From assembly GCF_014698305.1 (NCBI RefSeq), contig NZ_JACJST010000023.1, positions 1 through 64,000 of the forward strand: a stretch of 64,000 nucleotides of DNA, read 5' to 3'. The stretch comes from Anabaena lutea FACHB-196. GTDB lineage: Bacteria > Cyanobacteriota > Cyanobacteriia > Cyanobacteriales > Nostocaceae. A program made the position numbers and the translations under genes. Shown in pieces: positions 47,197 through 55,975 of the stretch; position 1 is the stretch's first letter, and each line of letters begins with the position of its first letter. The notes under the pieces are model-generated. The model was given only the letters and a program-made list of their open reading frames with translations, did no database searches and was not told the origin of the DNA.

Positions 47197-47877
47197 ATGT
47201 CAAGTACATCTTACATTTTTATAGCTGGGGCTAGTCGCGGTGTTGGACAAGAAATTGCCAAATATTTGACAGCACAACAAATCCAGGTAAAAGCACTATT
47301 GAGAACAGAAGTTGCCGCTAAGGAACTAGAAGCGATGGGTGTTCATCCGATTTTAGGAGATGCTTTGAATGTGGATGATGTTGAACGGGCAATTTTAGGA
47401 GATGAACCTATCCAAGCTGTTATCAGTACCCTGGGTGGTTTACCTACAGATGATGTAAAACCTGATTATATCGGTAATAAAAACCTGATTGATGCCGCAG
47501 TTAAAGCCGGAGTGCAAAGGTTTATTCTGGTAACTTCTATTGGTAGTGGTGATAGTGCAGTTTCTATGCCTCCCCAAGCATTAGCAACACTCAAACCAGT
47601 TTTAATTCTCAAAGAACAAGCTGAACAATACTTAATTAATAGCGGACTAAATTATACAATTATTCGTCCCGGTGGTTTAAAATCAGAACCAGCAACTAAT
47701 AATGGCCTCCTAACTGAAGATCCACGTATTGTTGGTAGTATTCATCGCGCTGATGTTGCCCAATTAGTTTGTCGGTGTTTAAATTCTGATCATGCTAATC
47801 ATAAAGTCTTGTCAGCATTGGACAGAAATATGATCTATCCAGGTTTACCAGAATGTGTAGAATTTAGTTTGGGTTAA
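47197..47877 (+). CDS. NAD(P)-binding Rossmann protein (atypical SDR, NmrA-like)
   Basis: A 226-residue protein if it begins at the ATG at 47197 (MSSTSYIFIAGASRGVGQEIAKYL); an upstream ATG at 47173 adds eight residues. The glycine-rich nucleotide motif GASRGVGQ opens the Rossmann fold. The centre has ILVTSIGSGDS and the tail NYTIIRPGGLKSEP, typical of atypical short-chain dehydrogenases of the NAD(P)H-binding/NmrA type. The catalytic YxxxK is not evident, so it may be a cofactor-binding or chaperone-like protein. Substrate unknown. Confidence 0.82.
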   Translation: MSSTSYIFIAGASRGVGQEIAKYLTAQQIQVKALLRTEVAAKELEAMGVHPILGDALNVDDVERAILGDEPIQAVISTLGGLPTDDVKPDYIGNKNLIDAAVKAGVQRFILVTSIGSGDSAVSMPPQALATLKPVLILKEQAEQYLINSGLNYTIIRPGGLKSEPATNNGLLTEDPRIVGSIHRADVAQLVCRCLNSDHANHKVLSALDRNMIYPGLPECVEFSLG

Positions 47878-49202
47878 TTTGTCCGTAGGGTGGGCTATTC
47901 CCACCACTCATTTATGTTTGAGGTAGGTTAGGACAAACAGCAAGCATAAAAGTCAGACACCAAAAGACTTTCTACCCTGTGAAGAGTTCCCTGCCATATG
48001 ATCTAATCGATAATTATTCTCAGTATAGAGGTTAATATTTATAACCAAGTATCAAAATTTCCTCAAAACAAGATTAACATTGATAGTAAAAGTACGTAAT
48101 AATGCTAAGTGCATACAAAAAAGCCAATCGGCAACTTCTCTATGAGCCAACTGCTCATTCTCAAAAACAGGCAACAAATATCTAAACAATTGCTGATATA
48201 GTCATATATCGCTGTAGCCAAGATGATTGTTTTCCCTGTAACAATGCACTTTTAGCATCGAGAGAGCAAATTATCTACTATCTCCACTGACAAATTATTT
48301 CTCGACTGATTAAAATAACCTTGTATACAATAAGAACAGTTTGTCAAGTTGCATAAGGCTGAAATCTCAGCCTTGCGCTAATGTGTTAATAAGGCAGAAT
48401 TGAGTGAAATCTAAATTCATCTGTCATCCTGCTAGTTATGCTACAACCTTAACTCCTAAGTTCAGGTTATTGGCACAGTATATACAAGGTTAAGCGCCTG
48501 TAAGCAAGCGCACTGATCCACTACAAAGAGATCTACCGAGCAGTTAGCCCTGCTCTACTCTGGTAAACTGACTGCTGGATGAAAGAAATGTAAACATGGA
48601 TGCATTAATCCTGCTGACTTAAGTTAAGATTCAAAGTCCTGTTGCCAGGGAATTATTGTTGTACCTAACATCTAGAAGCTTTTAGGAGCAAGTGTGCCTA
48701 CCTTTTAATCTAATGAGAATGCCACTGCAAAACCAAAAAGTTTTCGACAAGATTTAATGGTGTGACTACCGTTTTTAATATCTTTTTGATAAAAGTGGCT
48801 TCCCTTTTCTGAACGAGTTGGCGATTAAAACACAAAAAGAGTGCAATTTCTGTGAAACAGGCTACAATCGGAACAGTCTTTACAGGTAAATCTGCCAGCA
48901 GTCAGATTCATTGCTCTGAAATGGTAGATTTCTTGATTAAAGATTCAGTCTGGTTTTAGACCAGTCAATCAGAAGTTGTGTACAACGGCGACAGCGACGA
49001 AATTTACTTTCCCAAAAGCAAGTCACATAAGAGTGATAGTTGCTGCTAAAGTAAAAAACTCCGCCTCCCAAGGGGGCAATAATTCCGAAAATATCACAGG
49101 CAATCAGCCAAAAGTCTATTTTCGGTGAACAATTAGCTCGATTAAAAGAGCAGTAAACACATCTTGAGTAATTGATTCTGCAAGGAGCATGAGGAACGCG
49201 GC
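47878..49202. promoter_or_regulatory. Long leader/promoter region of sigA, 1.3 kb without a gene
   Basis: No convincing open frame on either strand. Visible structures: ggctgaaatctcagcc (about 48358-48373), a GC hairpin gcctcccaagggggc (about 49062-49076), a 9-bp perfect stem CCGAAAATA/TATTTTCGG with a 23-nt loop (49085-49093, 49117-49125), and gctc/gagc just after. The last three would lie in the sigA 5' leader within 140 nt of the start. Such long upstream regions are known for the principal sigma gene in cyanobacteria, where several promoters are used. Confidence 0.55.
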
Positions 49203-50375
49203 ATGAACCAGGCTAACAACGTACTCGACAGCATTTATCAGCCTGACCTAGAAATGATAAATCCGCCTGAGATCGAAGAAGAACTCTTATTAATTGAGGA
49301 TGAAGAGGACTTACTGCTTACCGACGACGGCGAAATTGATGATTTTTTAGAGCCTCAGTCTGATGAGGACGACGCAAAGTCTGGAAAAGCCGCTAAGTCG
49401 CGTCGTCGGACACAAACAAAGAAAAAGCATTACACCGAAGATTCAATTCGCCTTTATTTGCAAGAAATTGGTCGAATTCGGCTATTGCGAGCGGATGAAG
49501 AAATTGAATTGGCGCGGAAAATTGCCGATCTGCTGGAATTAGAACGGGTAAGGGATCGTCTGTACGAACAGTTAGAACGCGAACCTGAATTTAAAGAATG
49601 GGCAGAAGCTGTTGCACTACCATTACCGACCTTCCGTTATCGTCTACACGTTGGACGCAGGGCGAAAGATAAAATGGTGCAATCAAACTTGCGCCTGGTA
49701 GTTTCAATCGCCAAAAAATACATGAATCGTGGCTTATCCTTCCAAGATTTAATTCAGGAAGGTAGTCTAGGCTTGATTCGCGCTGCTGAGAAGTTTGACC
49801 ACGAAAAAGGTTATAAGTTTTCTACCTACGCTACATGGTGGATTCGTCAGGCAATTACCAGAGCGATCGCTGATCAATCTCGCACTATCCGTCTACCTGT
49901 TCATCTCTACGAAACCATATCACGGATCAAGAAAACTACCAAACTGCTCTCTCAAGAAATGGGTCGCAAACCCACCGAAGAAGAAATTGCTACTCGCATG
50001 GAAATGACCATCGAGAAACTGCGCTTTATTGCTAAATCCGCCCAGTTACCAATTTCCTTAGAAACACCAATTGGGAAAGAAGAAGATTCTCGATTGGGCG
50101 ATTTTATTGAATCTGACGGAGAAACGCCAGAAGACCAAGTTTCTAAAAATCTTCTGCGCGAAGACCTAGAAAAAGTACTCGACAGCCTTAGCCCCCGCGA
50201 AAGAGATGTTTTGAGACTACGCTATGGCTTAGATGACGGTCGGATGAAAACTCTTGAAGAAATTGGTCAGATTTTCAACGTTACCCGCGAAAGAATTCGC
50301 CAAATTGAAGCCAAGGCACTCCGCAAGTTACGCCATCCGAATCGCAACAGCGTTCTTAAGGAATATATTCGGTAG
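49203..50375 (+). CDS. sigA: Principal RNA polymerase sigma factor SigA
   Basis: A 390-residue group 1 sigma-70 factor. After an acidic N terminus (about 20-60) come region 1.2 ([16 protein letters not shown]), region 2 ([61 protein letters not shown]), region 3, and region 4.2 with the helix-turn-helix [29 protein letters not shown]. It recognises the TTGACA/TATAAT type promoter, such as that at 31359. A GAGGAA ribosome site precedes the ATG. A MITE-like element begins at the very next base after the stop codon. Confidence 0.96.
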   Translation: MNQANNVLDSIYQPDLEMINPPEIEEELLLIEDEEDLLLTDDGEIDDFLEPQSDEDDAKSGKAAKSRRRTQTKKKHYTEDSIRLYLQEIGRIRLLRADEEIELARKIADLLELERVRDRLYEQLEREPEFKEWAEAVALPLPTFRYRLHVGRRAKDKMVQSNLRLVVSIAKKYMNRGLSFQDLIQEGSLGLIRAAEKFDHEKGYKFSTYATWWIRQAITRAIADQSRTIRLPVHLYETISRIKKTTKLLSQEMGRKPTEEEIATRMEMTIEKLRFIAKSAQLPISLETPIGKEEDSRLGDFIESDGETPEDQVSKNLLREDLEKVLDSLSPRERDVLRLRYGLDDGRMKTLEEIGQIFNVTRERIRQIEAKALRKLRHPNRNSVLKEYIR

Positions 50376-50546
50376 TTACAGCAGAATTCAGGAGTCAGGA
50401 GACGCTTCGCAGACCTATGGCTTACGCCACGCTGCGCTATCGGTTCAGGAGACGCTACGCAGACCTCCGGTTCAGGAGTAAAACTGGCGAATGTGTCTAG
50501 GTTTCAATTTAGATTCTGTACCTCATTGATCTGCAATCTGCTGTAT
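50376..50546. repeat. MITE-like element with TTACAGCAG ends, copy B
   Basis: A 171-bp copy of the element at 21996-22150. The left end TTACAGCAG is at 50376-50384 and the right end CTGCTGTAT at 50538-50546. It differs from copy A by an extra nested piece tatggcttacgccacgctgcgc (about 50416-50437). The left end abuts the sigA TAG. Confidence 0.88.
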
Positions 50547-50613
50547 TTAGTCATGAGCTTTAAATGTATATCTAATGACTGAAGACAAATAACCAAGAAA
50601 GCAAAAAATAAAG

Positions 50614-50646
50614 AACCTGGTAGTTAATCAAAACTACCAGGTTTTT
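50614..50646. terminator. Bidirectional rho-independent terminator between sigA and hli
   Basis: A perfect 12-bp stem AACCTGGTAGTT/AACTACCAGGTT (50614-50625, 50632-50643) with a 6-nt loop is followed on the plus strand by TTT and on the minus strand by tctttatttttt. It lies between the convergent genes sigA and hli. Confidence 0.85.
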
Positions 50647-50675
50647 CGTTTATGAACAACTCTTTATCTCAAATC

Positions 50676-50855
50676 TTACAAAATACCCCAAAAGTGTAGA
50701 AAGCCTTGACCAGAAATAACCTCAACCAAGGTAGCCGCTAAAAAGCCAATCATTGCCAAGCGACCATTCCAAATTTCTGCTTGGGGAGTAAAGCCCCAAC
50801 GCCAAGCGTTACGATCTTCTGGTATGGAAGTAATAGTTTTTGTTGCGTTAGTCAT
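50676..50855 (-). CDS. High light-inducible protein (Hlip, one-helix chlorophyll-binding)
   Basis: A 59-residue single-helix protein of the light-harvesting superfamily, starting at the ATG at 50855 behind a GGAG site (the frame is open to a GTG at 50864). The chlorophyll-binding helix contains [24 protein letters not shown] (about 30-52), with the ExxNxRxAM motif. These proteins sit in the thylakoid, often next to photosystem II assembly complexes, bind chlorophyll and carotenoid, and quench excess energy. An HLR1-type site lies about 40 bp upstream, which predicts control by RpaB and high light. Confidence 0.93.
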   Translation of the reverse strand: MTNATKTITSIPEDRNAWRWGFTPQAEIWNGRLAMIGFLAATLVEVISGQGFLHFWGIL

Positions 50856-50895
50856 GGTTCGCACTCCAAGATGGCTTTACTAAGCTTTATTGCCT

Positions 50896-50913
50896 TATGT
50901 AAACTAATATAAC
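50896..50913 (-). promoter_or_regulatory. HLR1-like RpaB-binding site upstream of hli
   Basis: On the minus strand this reads GTTATATT-AG-TTTACATA. It fits the HLR1 consensus of two (G/T)TTACA(T/A)(T/A) octamers separated by two bases, with a single mismatch in the first octamer. HLR1 is known upstream of hli and psbA genes. Confidence 0.65.
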
Positions 50914-51080
50914 AAATATTTTCAATAATGCAAGGTTAGTTTGTTCTCTTTGTAGAGATTTATAAACTTAAGTTGACAAATCTCCTAAATTAGCGAATCA
51001 ACTCAAACTTCAAGCTGGGCAAGCAAGATACCTACCCCACAAGAGTTCGATGAAATTATGATCTGCAAATTAGATGCTTT

Positions 51081-53597
51081 TTAGCTGATCCAGACTCGCA
51101 CCTCAACAACCGTGATAATTTTCTCATCGCGGTTGATTTGCAATATCTTCTCACCTTTAGCATCTCTATCTAAAAGTGGCACTGTATCTACAGGAATTCT
51201 CACGACGCGTTCTTTATTAGTCAACAGAGCTACTTCTGTACCTGGGATGGCGCGTACCATAGCGGCTAGGTTATCAGTTTTGTTGTTAAATTTCAGCATT
51301 TGTATGCCTAAATCGCCGCGATTAGCTGCTCTTAAGTTACTTGCAGGCATTCGTTTGGCGTATCCTTCTTGAGTAACTAGCAATATCTGGTCATCTTTAG
51401 CGACAGTTACACAACCAACCATTTGCTGATTTTTTAACAGCCGGAATGCTTGTAAACCCATTGCGGCACGTCCCATTACAGGCAATTGCTCATCATTAAC
51501 TGCAAACCGCAACAAGCGCCCGCCTGAACTAGCTAAAATCAGATGATCTCCTGTTCTGGTGAACTGGGTAAAAGATAATTCATCATCATCTTTCAGCTTC
51601 AAAATCGTAATTCCGCGCCGAGTGAGGTTGGCGAATTCTTCCAGAGACAGACGCTTAATTCGCCCTTGTTTGGTGAGGAGAATCATCTCAGTTGTTGCGG
51701 ATGTTTCTGGCAGTACAAAGCGGCTAACAACAGCTTCTGCATTACCTTGTGCTGTACTTGTGAGCATGGTAATGAGTGGTGTTCCTCGTGGAGAACGTCC
51801 AGTTGTAGCGGGAATTTCTCCCACTTTCACAGGGTAGACTTTACCACCACTATTGAGAATCAACAAATCTTTTTCAGTGTCAGTTGACTCGGTGTGGATA
51901 ATGAAGTCGTTGTCATGCAAACCATTTTCCGCTTTCGGCTTTTTCCCTGTGGGAGAAATGCGACGGACATAACCTCGCTGGGTAAATTCTAGAACTGCTG
52001 GTTCTGGTGGTTGTTCCGATTTGGGATTTTGGATTGTAGATTTTGGATTGTCCTGTGTTTCTATTTTTCCCTTTTCTGGTTTGATTGGGGTTTCATTGGG
52101 CGCTAAAATTTTTGTCCGTCGAGAATCACTATATTTTCGCTTGAGACTTCGCAAATCCTTTTTCAACGCTTTCAGTAATTCCCGTCTGTCTTCCAGTAAT
52201 CTCCGCAATGAGGTAATTTGCTCGTTAATTTGGTCAAATTCCTGCTGTAAATTTTGCTGTTCTAAACTGGTGAGGCGGCGTAATGGCATGGACAGAATGG
52301 CATCCGCTTGTACTTCGCTCAAATCTAGTCGGCGACAAAGGTTCAATTTGGCTGTACTACCATCAGCAGCTTGCCTTAAAATGGCAATTACATCATCTAG
52401 GTGAGACAAAGCTTTCAGTAAACCGGCGACAATCTGCACTCGGTTTTCGGCTTTACCTAACTCATAACTGTAGCGACGATTGAGAGTATGTTCTCGGAAA
52501 TTCAAAAATTCCTGCAACAGTTGACGCAAGCTTAACTGTCGAGGTTGTCCATTTACTAACCCTAACAGAATCGCTCCAAAGGTAGTTTGTAAAGCAGTTT
52601 GGTGATACAAGTGTTGGAGAACTTCTTGGGGGTTGGTATCGCGTTTGAGTTCAATGACTACTCGCATCCCTTCGCGATCGCTCTCATCCCGCAAATCAGA
52701 AATGCCTAGTAAGCGTCCTTGATTGACCAAATCTGCTACTTTTTCAATCCAACCCGCCTTATTTACCTGATAAGGTAATTCAGTAATAATAATTGCCGTC
52801 CGGCGTTTGCTGCCTCTAGTGGCAGGAATCTCCTCCAATGTCGCCACACCCCGCAACAAAATCCCACCTTTTCCTGTGGTGTATGCTTCCCGAATCCCCG
52901 TGTTACCGACAATTTCTCCCCCGGTAGGAAAATCTGGCCCCGGAATTAGCTCAAATAACTTTTCATCCGTTAAATCTGGGTTGTCAATTAAAGCAATCAA
53001 CCCATCGACTATTTCCCCTAAATTATGCGGGGGAATATTTGTCGCCATCCCCACAGCAATACCAGAACAGCCATTAAGTAGTAGGAACGGTAACTGAGCC
53101 GGTAAGACAGTTGGTTCTTGCTGAGAATTATCGAAATTACCGCTAAATTCCACGGTTTCTTCGCCAATTTCTGTCAGCATTCCCTCATGGCCAATGGGTG
53201 CGAGGCGCGTTTCTGTGTAACGCATCGCCGCTGGTGGGTCGTTATCCACGCTACCAAAATTACCATGTCCAGCCAGTAAGGGATAGCGGCTGGAAAATTC
53301 CTGTACTAACCTCACCAAAGCATCATAAACGGCTTGATCCCCGTGGGGATGGTACTTACCTAATACGTCTCCAACTACACGAGCGCATTTACGATAAGGT
53401 CTATCTGGTGTCAGCCCAAGTTCATGCATGGCGTACAAAATCCGTCGATGCACTGGCTTTAAGCCATCACGCACGTCTGGTAATGCCCGCCCAACTATCA
53501 CACTCATGGCATATTCTAGATAAGACCGTTGCATCTCGGTGTGCAGGGCTGTTGTGATGACCTGTCCCGTGGAGAGAAGGTTTAACTGTTTTGCCAT
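51081..53597 (-). CDS. Type II DNA topoisomerase A subunit (GyrA/ParC family, lacks GyrA box)
   Basis: An 838-residue breakage-rejoining subunit. The winged-helix domain has [33 protein letters not shown] and the active-site Tyr127 after Arg126 in [10 protein letters not shown] coiled-coil tower and a C-terminal beta-propeller follow (from about 545). The canonical GyrA box (Q-R-R-G-G-K-G) is not seen in the first blade, where [11 protein letters not shown] stands, so it may be the ParC-like paralog some cyanobacteria have rather than the supercoiling GyrA. The linker at about 515-530 ([14 protein letters not shown]) is a translated intergenic repeat. Single gene, far from gyrB. Confidence 0.88.
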   Translation of the reverse strand: MAKQLNLLSTGQVITTALHTEMQRSYLEYAMSVIVGRALPDVRDGLKPVHRRILYAMHELGLTPDRPYRKCARVVGDVLGKYHPHGDQAVYDALVRLVQEFSSRYPLLAGHGNFGSVDNDPPAAMRYTETRLAPIGHEGMLTEIGEETVEFSGNFDNSQQEPTVLPAQLPFLLLNGCSGIAVGMATNIPPHNLGEIVDGLIALIDNPDLTDEKLFELIPGPDFPTGGEIVGNTGIREAYTTGKGGILLRGVATLEEIPATRGSKRRTAIIITELPYQVNKAGWIEKVADLVNQGRLLGISDLRDESDREGMRVVIELKRDTNPQEVLQHLYHQTALQTTFGAILLGLVNGQPRQLSLRQLLQEFLNFREHTLNRRYSYELGKAENRVQIVAGLLKALSHLDDVIAILRQAADGSTAKLNLCRRLDLSEVQADAILSMPLRRLTSLEQQNLQQEFDQINEQITSLRRLLEDRRELLKALKKDLRSLKRKYSDSRRTKILAPNETPIKPEKGKIETQDNPKSTIQNPKSEQPPEPAVLEFTQRGYVRRISPTGKKPKAENGLHDNDFIIHTESTDTEKDLLILNSGGKVYPVKVGEIPATTGRSPRGTPLITMLTSTAQGNAEAVVSRFVLPETSATTEMILLTKQGRIKRLSLEEFANLTRRGITILKLKDDDELSFTQFTRTGDHLILASSGGRLLRFAVNDEQLPVMGRAAMGLQAFRLLKNQQMVGCVTVAKDDQILLVTQEGYAKRMPASNLRAANRGDLGIQMLKFNNKTDNLAAMVRAIPGTEVALLTNKERVVRIPVDTVPLLDRDAKGEKILQINRDEKIITVVEVRVWIS

Positions 53598-53922
53598 GAG
53601 CTTTTTCCCTGAATTTTAACTACACAAAAGTCGGTGGAACTTAACACTATAGAAACCACAGCATAACGGATTAAATGGTATTGATAATAAAATCTTGATC
53701 CTCATAGGATAAAAAACAGTAGTATTATCCTTGATATTGGGGATACAAATTGATTACTAAATAAGGCAGCAGAGATTATTTGCTGCTTAGGTCTTATACC
53801 AGATTGGGAGAGGTTGTCTTGTTTCATCGCGATGAAACACTCTAACTATCCATGTTCCCAATCCAAAATCCAAAATCCAAAATTGCTTTTAATCCTCCTT
53901 CACCCTTATAGATTAAATTCTC
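53598..53922. promoter_or_regulatory. Gap with a perfect 20-bp palindrome and CCAAAAT repeats
   Basis: Between the divergent topoisomerase and response regulator genes there is no gene. The perfect palindrome TGTTTCATCGCGATGAAACA is at 53820-53839, about 84 bp before the response regulator start. A gcagca/tgctgc stem is at about 53767-53788. Three tccaaaa units are at 53861-53883. Confidence 0.6.
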
Positions 53923-54327
53923 ATGAAAACTGTTTTGATTGTCGAAGATGATCTGATTAATGCTCGTGTTTTTTCCAAAATTTTGACCAAGCGTGGTGGC
54001 TTGGGTGTGAAACATACGGAAAATGTGGAAGAGGTGATCAAAATTGCCCAAGCTGGGGAAGCTGACCTGATTTTAATGGATGTTTCTCTATCTCGCAGTG
54101 TTTACGAAGGTAAGTCTGTTGATGGTATCAAAATTACACAAATGTTAAAATCTGATCCGCAAACAGCAAACTTACCTATTATTTTGGTGACAGCACACGC
54201 TATGGAAGGCGATCGTGAGAACTTTCTCAAGCAAAGTGGTGCGGATGGCTACATCTCTAAACCCGTTGTTGACCATCAACAATTTGTTGACCAGATTGTG
54301 GCACTTCTACCTACACAAGATTCTTGA
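53923..54327 (+). CDS. Single-domain response regulator (CheY/DivK-like)
   Basis: A 134-residue receiver domain with no output domain. The acidic pocket is Asp9-Asp10 (IVEDD), the phosphoacceptor is Asp53 (LILMDVSL), Thr is in ILVTAHA, and the Lys is in GYISKP. The closest pattern is DivK/cell-cycle type receivers (start KTVLIVEDDLINARVF). The cognate histidine kinase is not in the window. It is divergent from the topoisomerase A gene, with a 20-bp palindrome in between. Confidence 0.9.
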   Translation: MKTVLIVEDDLINARVFSKILTKRGGLGVKHTENVEEVIKIAQAGEADLILMDVSLSRSVYEGKSVDGIKITQMLKSDPQTANLPIILVTAHAMEGDRENFLKQSGADGYISKPVVDHQQFVDQIVALLPTQDS

Positions 54328-54486
54328 AAACTGCCAGCTGATGTCAGAAGAACACATCCATAAATATTTTGGATGACTTCTGTTCTTTCTTAGTTTATAT
54401 GTACTACAGATTGGTAAAGTTAGGCAAGTATTAATAGGTAACGGGTAATAGCAACACTAATTACCAATTACCAATTAATCAACTTA

Positions 54487-55392
54487 CTACTGTGTAGGCT
54501 GTTGTGTGGGTTGCGGGGTGTCTTGCAGCGTTCCTAGACTTGCTTGAATGCGGGGTAATTCTAAGAATTTTTTCGTATCAGACAGTAGGCGTTCACCCCA
54601 AAGGTTTTGCTTGAGGAAATCCAAATCAGCATAACGTTGATCTATACGGAGTGCTGCTTCCCCCATTGCTAATCCTTGTTGACTGTCACCCTTGGTATAC
54701 AACGCTACAGCTAAAGCCAATAAAGGTTCGGCGGCTTGCTTATCAATAGCTACTGCCTGTTGCCATTGTTTAATTGCACCTTGAACATCGCCTTGTTCGT
54801 ATTTGATTAAGCCAATGTTGTTAATTGCTGGCCAGAATTTTTTATCTTGAGAGACAGCTTGATTAAATTGAGCGATCGCATCGGGCAAGCGACCTAACAT
54901 ATAGTAAGCATTACCCAAATCAAATAAACCCTCTGAGTCATTAGGTTTTAACTGCAACCCGTTTTGGTAATGGGTAGCAGATGCTTGATAATTTTGTTTC
55001 TGAAAATTAGCTGAACCCAAAGCAAAGAGAATATCAGCATTTTTGGGATTAAGCGTTTGGGCTTTTTGTAAAGCTGCGATCGCAGTATCATACTCTTTCA
55101 TTTGCAAATGCAAACCACCCAAGAGTAACCATACCTTATCATTTTCAGGAGCCAATTGAGTAGCCAGCCGCGCACGTGGCAAAGCCAAATCAATTTGCTG
55201 AAACTGTGCTAATTGAGCCGCTTCTTGAGCCAAGCTCAACCCCTGCTTCTCCAACTTGGCTGTATCAAGTTGCAGTGTATGAGGTATCAATGCCTGTGCG
55301 TGGACAGTTTTGGGAATATTCCACAAACTACAGACAACCAGAAGAGAAATCAAACCAAGGTGTTTTGGCACACTACCGCCTCTAAACCACAA
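54487..55392 (-). CDS. TPR-repeat protein, exported
   Basis: A 301-residue protein with a hydrophobic N-terminal signal (HLGLISLLVVCSLWNIPKTVHA, about 11-32, likely cleaved after VHA). About six tetratricopeptide repeats follow from 50 to 265 (for example VWLLLGGLHLQMKEYDTAIAALQKAQTLNPKNADILFALG). The tail ends in PQPTQQPTQ. It is a periplasmic or membrane-attached scaffold of unknown partner. Single gene. Confidence 0.85.
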   Translation of the reverse strand: MWFRGGSVPKHLGLISLLVVCSLWNIPKTVHAQALIPHTLQLDTAKLEKQGLSLAQEAAQLAQFQQIDLALPRARLATQLAPENDKVWLLLGGLHLQMKEYDTAIAALQKAQTLNPKNADILFALGSANFQKQNYQASATHYQNGLQLKPNDSEGLFDLGNAYYMLGRLPDAIAQFNQAVSQDKKFWPAINNIGLIKYEQGDVQGAIKQWQQAVAIDKQAAEPLLALAVALYTKGDSQQGLAMGEAALRIDQRYADLDFLKQNLWGERLLSDTKKFLELPRIQASLGTLQDTPQPTQQPTQ

Positions 55393-55975
55393 ATCAAAGA
55401 ATCTTTCAGATAGCTTAGACGATCTCCGCTCCAGAAAAAAGGTAAATTTTACCGAAACCGTTCTGAGTGCTGAGTGCTGAGTTTAGTCTCATAACTTACA
55501 ACTAGTTCTTCAGAAATTTTTTGGTGACTTTGGTCATACATAAGTTTACAGTTACTAGTGACTTTGGTCATGCTTGAGATATGGGGTAATTGTTCGATAA
55601 TTGCTTACATAGATTTATACGAAGAGGCTGCATAACATTAAAATAATTCGTAAGAGCGGCGATCGCAGATGATGCCAACTTAATTACAAAAAAAGGGAAC
55701 AGGGAAGAGGGAACTCTTAACAGGGAATAGAAAGTGTCTTATTTCCTAAAGCTTGAGTTCTGAGTTTAAAGCTCAGTCAGAAAAGAAAATTTGTTGAAAA
55801 CGTAGCCCGAACAACAAAACGTCCAAGTTTTCAATCTCACTCTCTTAAGGGTGGGTTTCACTGTTCCCTCTTCCCTCTGAATGTGCTGTAGGGGTTTTAG
55901 ACATTTTAAATGGGCAGATTATTGTTACGCCTTTTTGTACTAGATCCGCATCCGTTGTATATACACAAATTTTAT
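55393..55975. promoter_or_regulatory. Leader region of the efflux cluster with direct repeats
   Basis: No gene seen. The 14-mer GTGACTTTGGTCAT occurs twice in the same direction (55524-55537 and 55558-55571, 34 bp apart). A related inverse sequence CAAAAGTCACCAAA lies at 62961-62974 before the second membrane-fusion gene. A gggaagagggaac motif and its inverse (about 55701-55713 and 55862-55876) flank about 150 bp of the leader. Confidence 0.5.

Noticed and set aside
47878-49202. Possible tRNA or 6S RNA gene in the long gap before sigA
   Set aside because: No cloverleaf with a T-arm GTTCxA pattern or long bubble structure could be recognised; only short hairpins are present.
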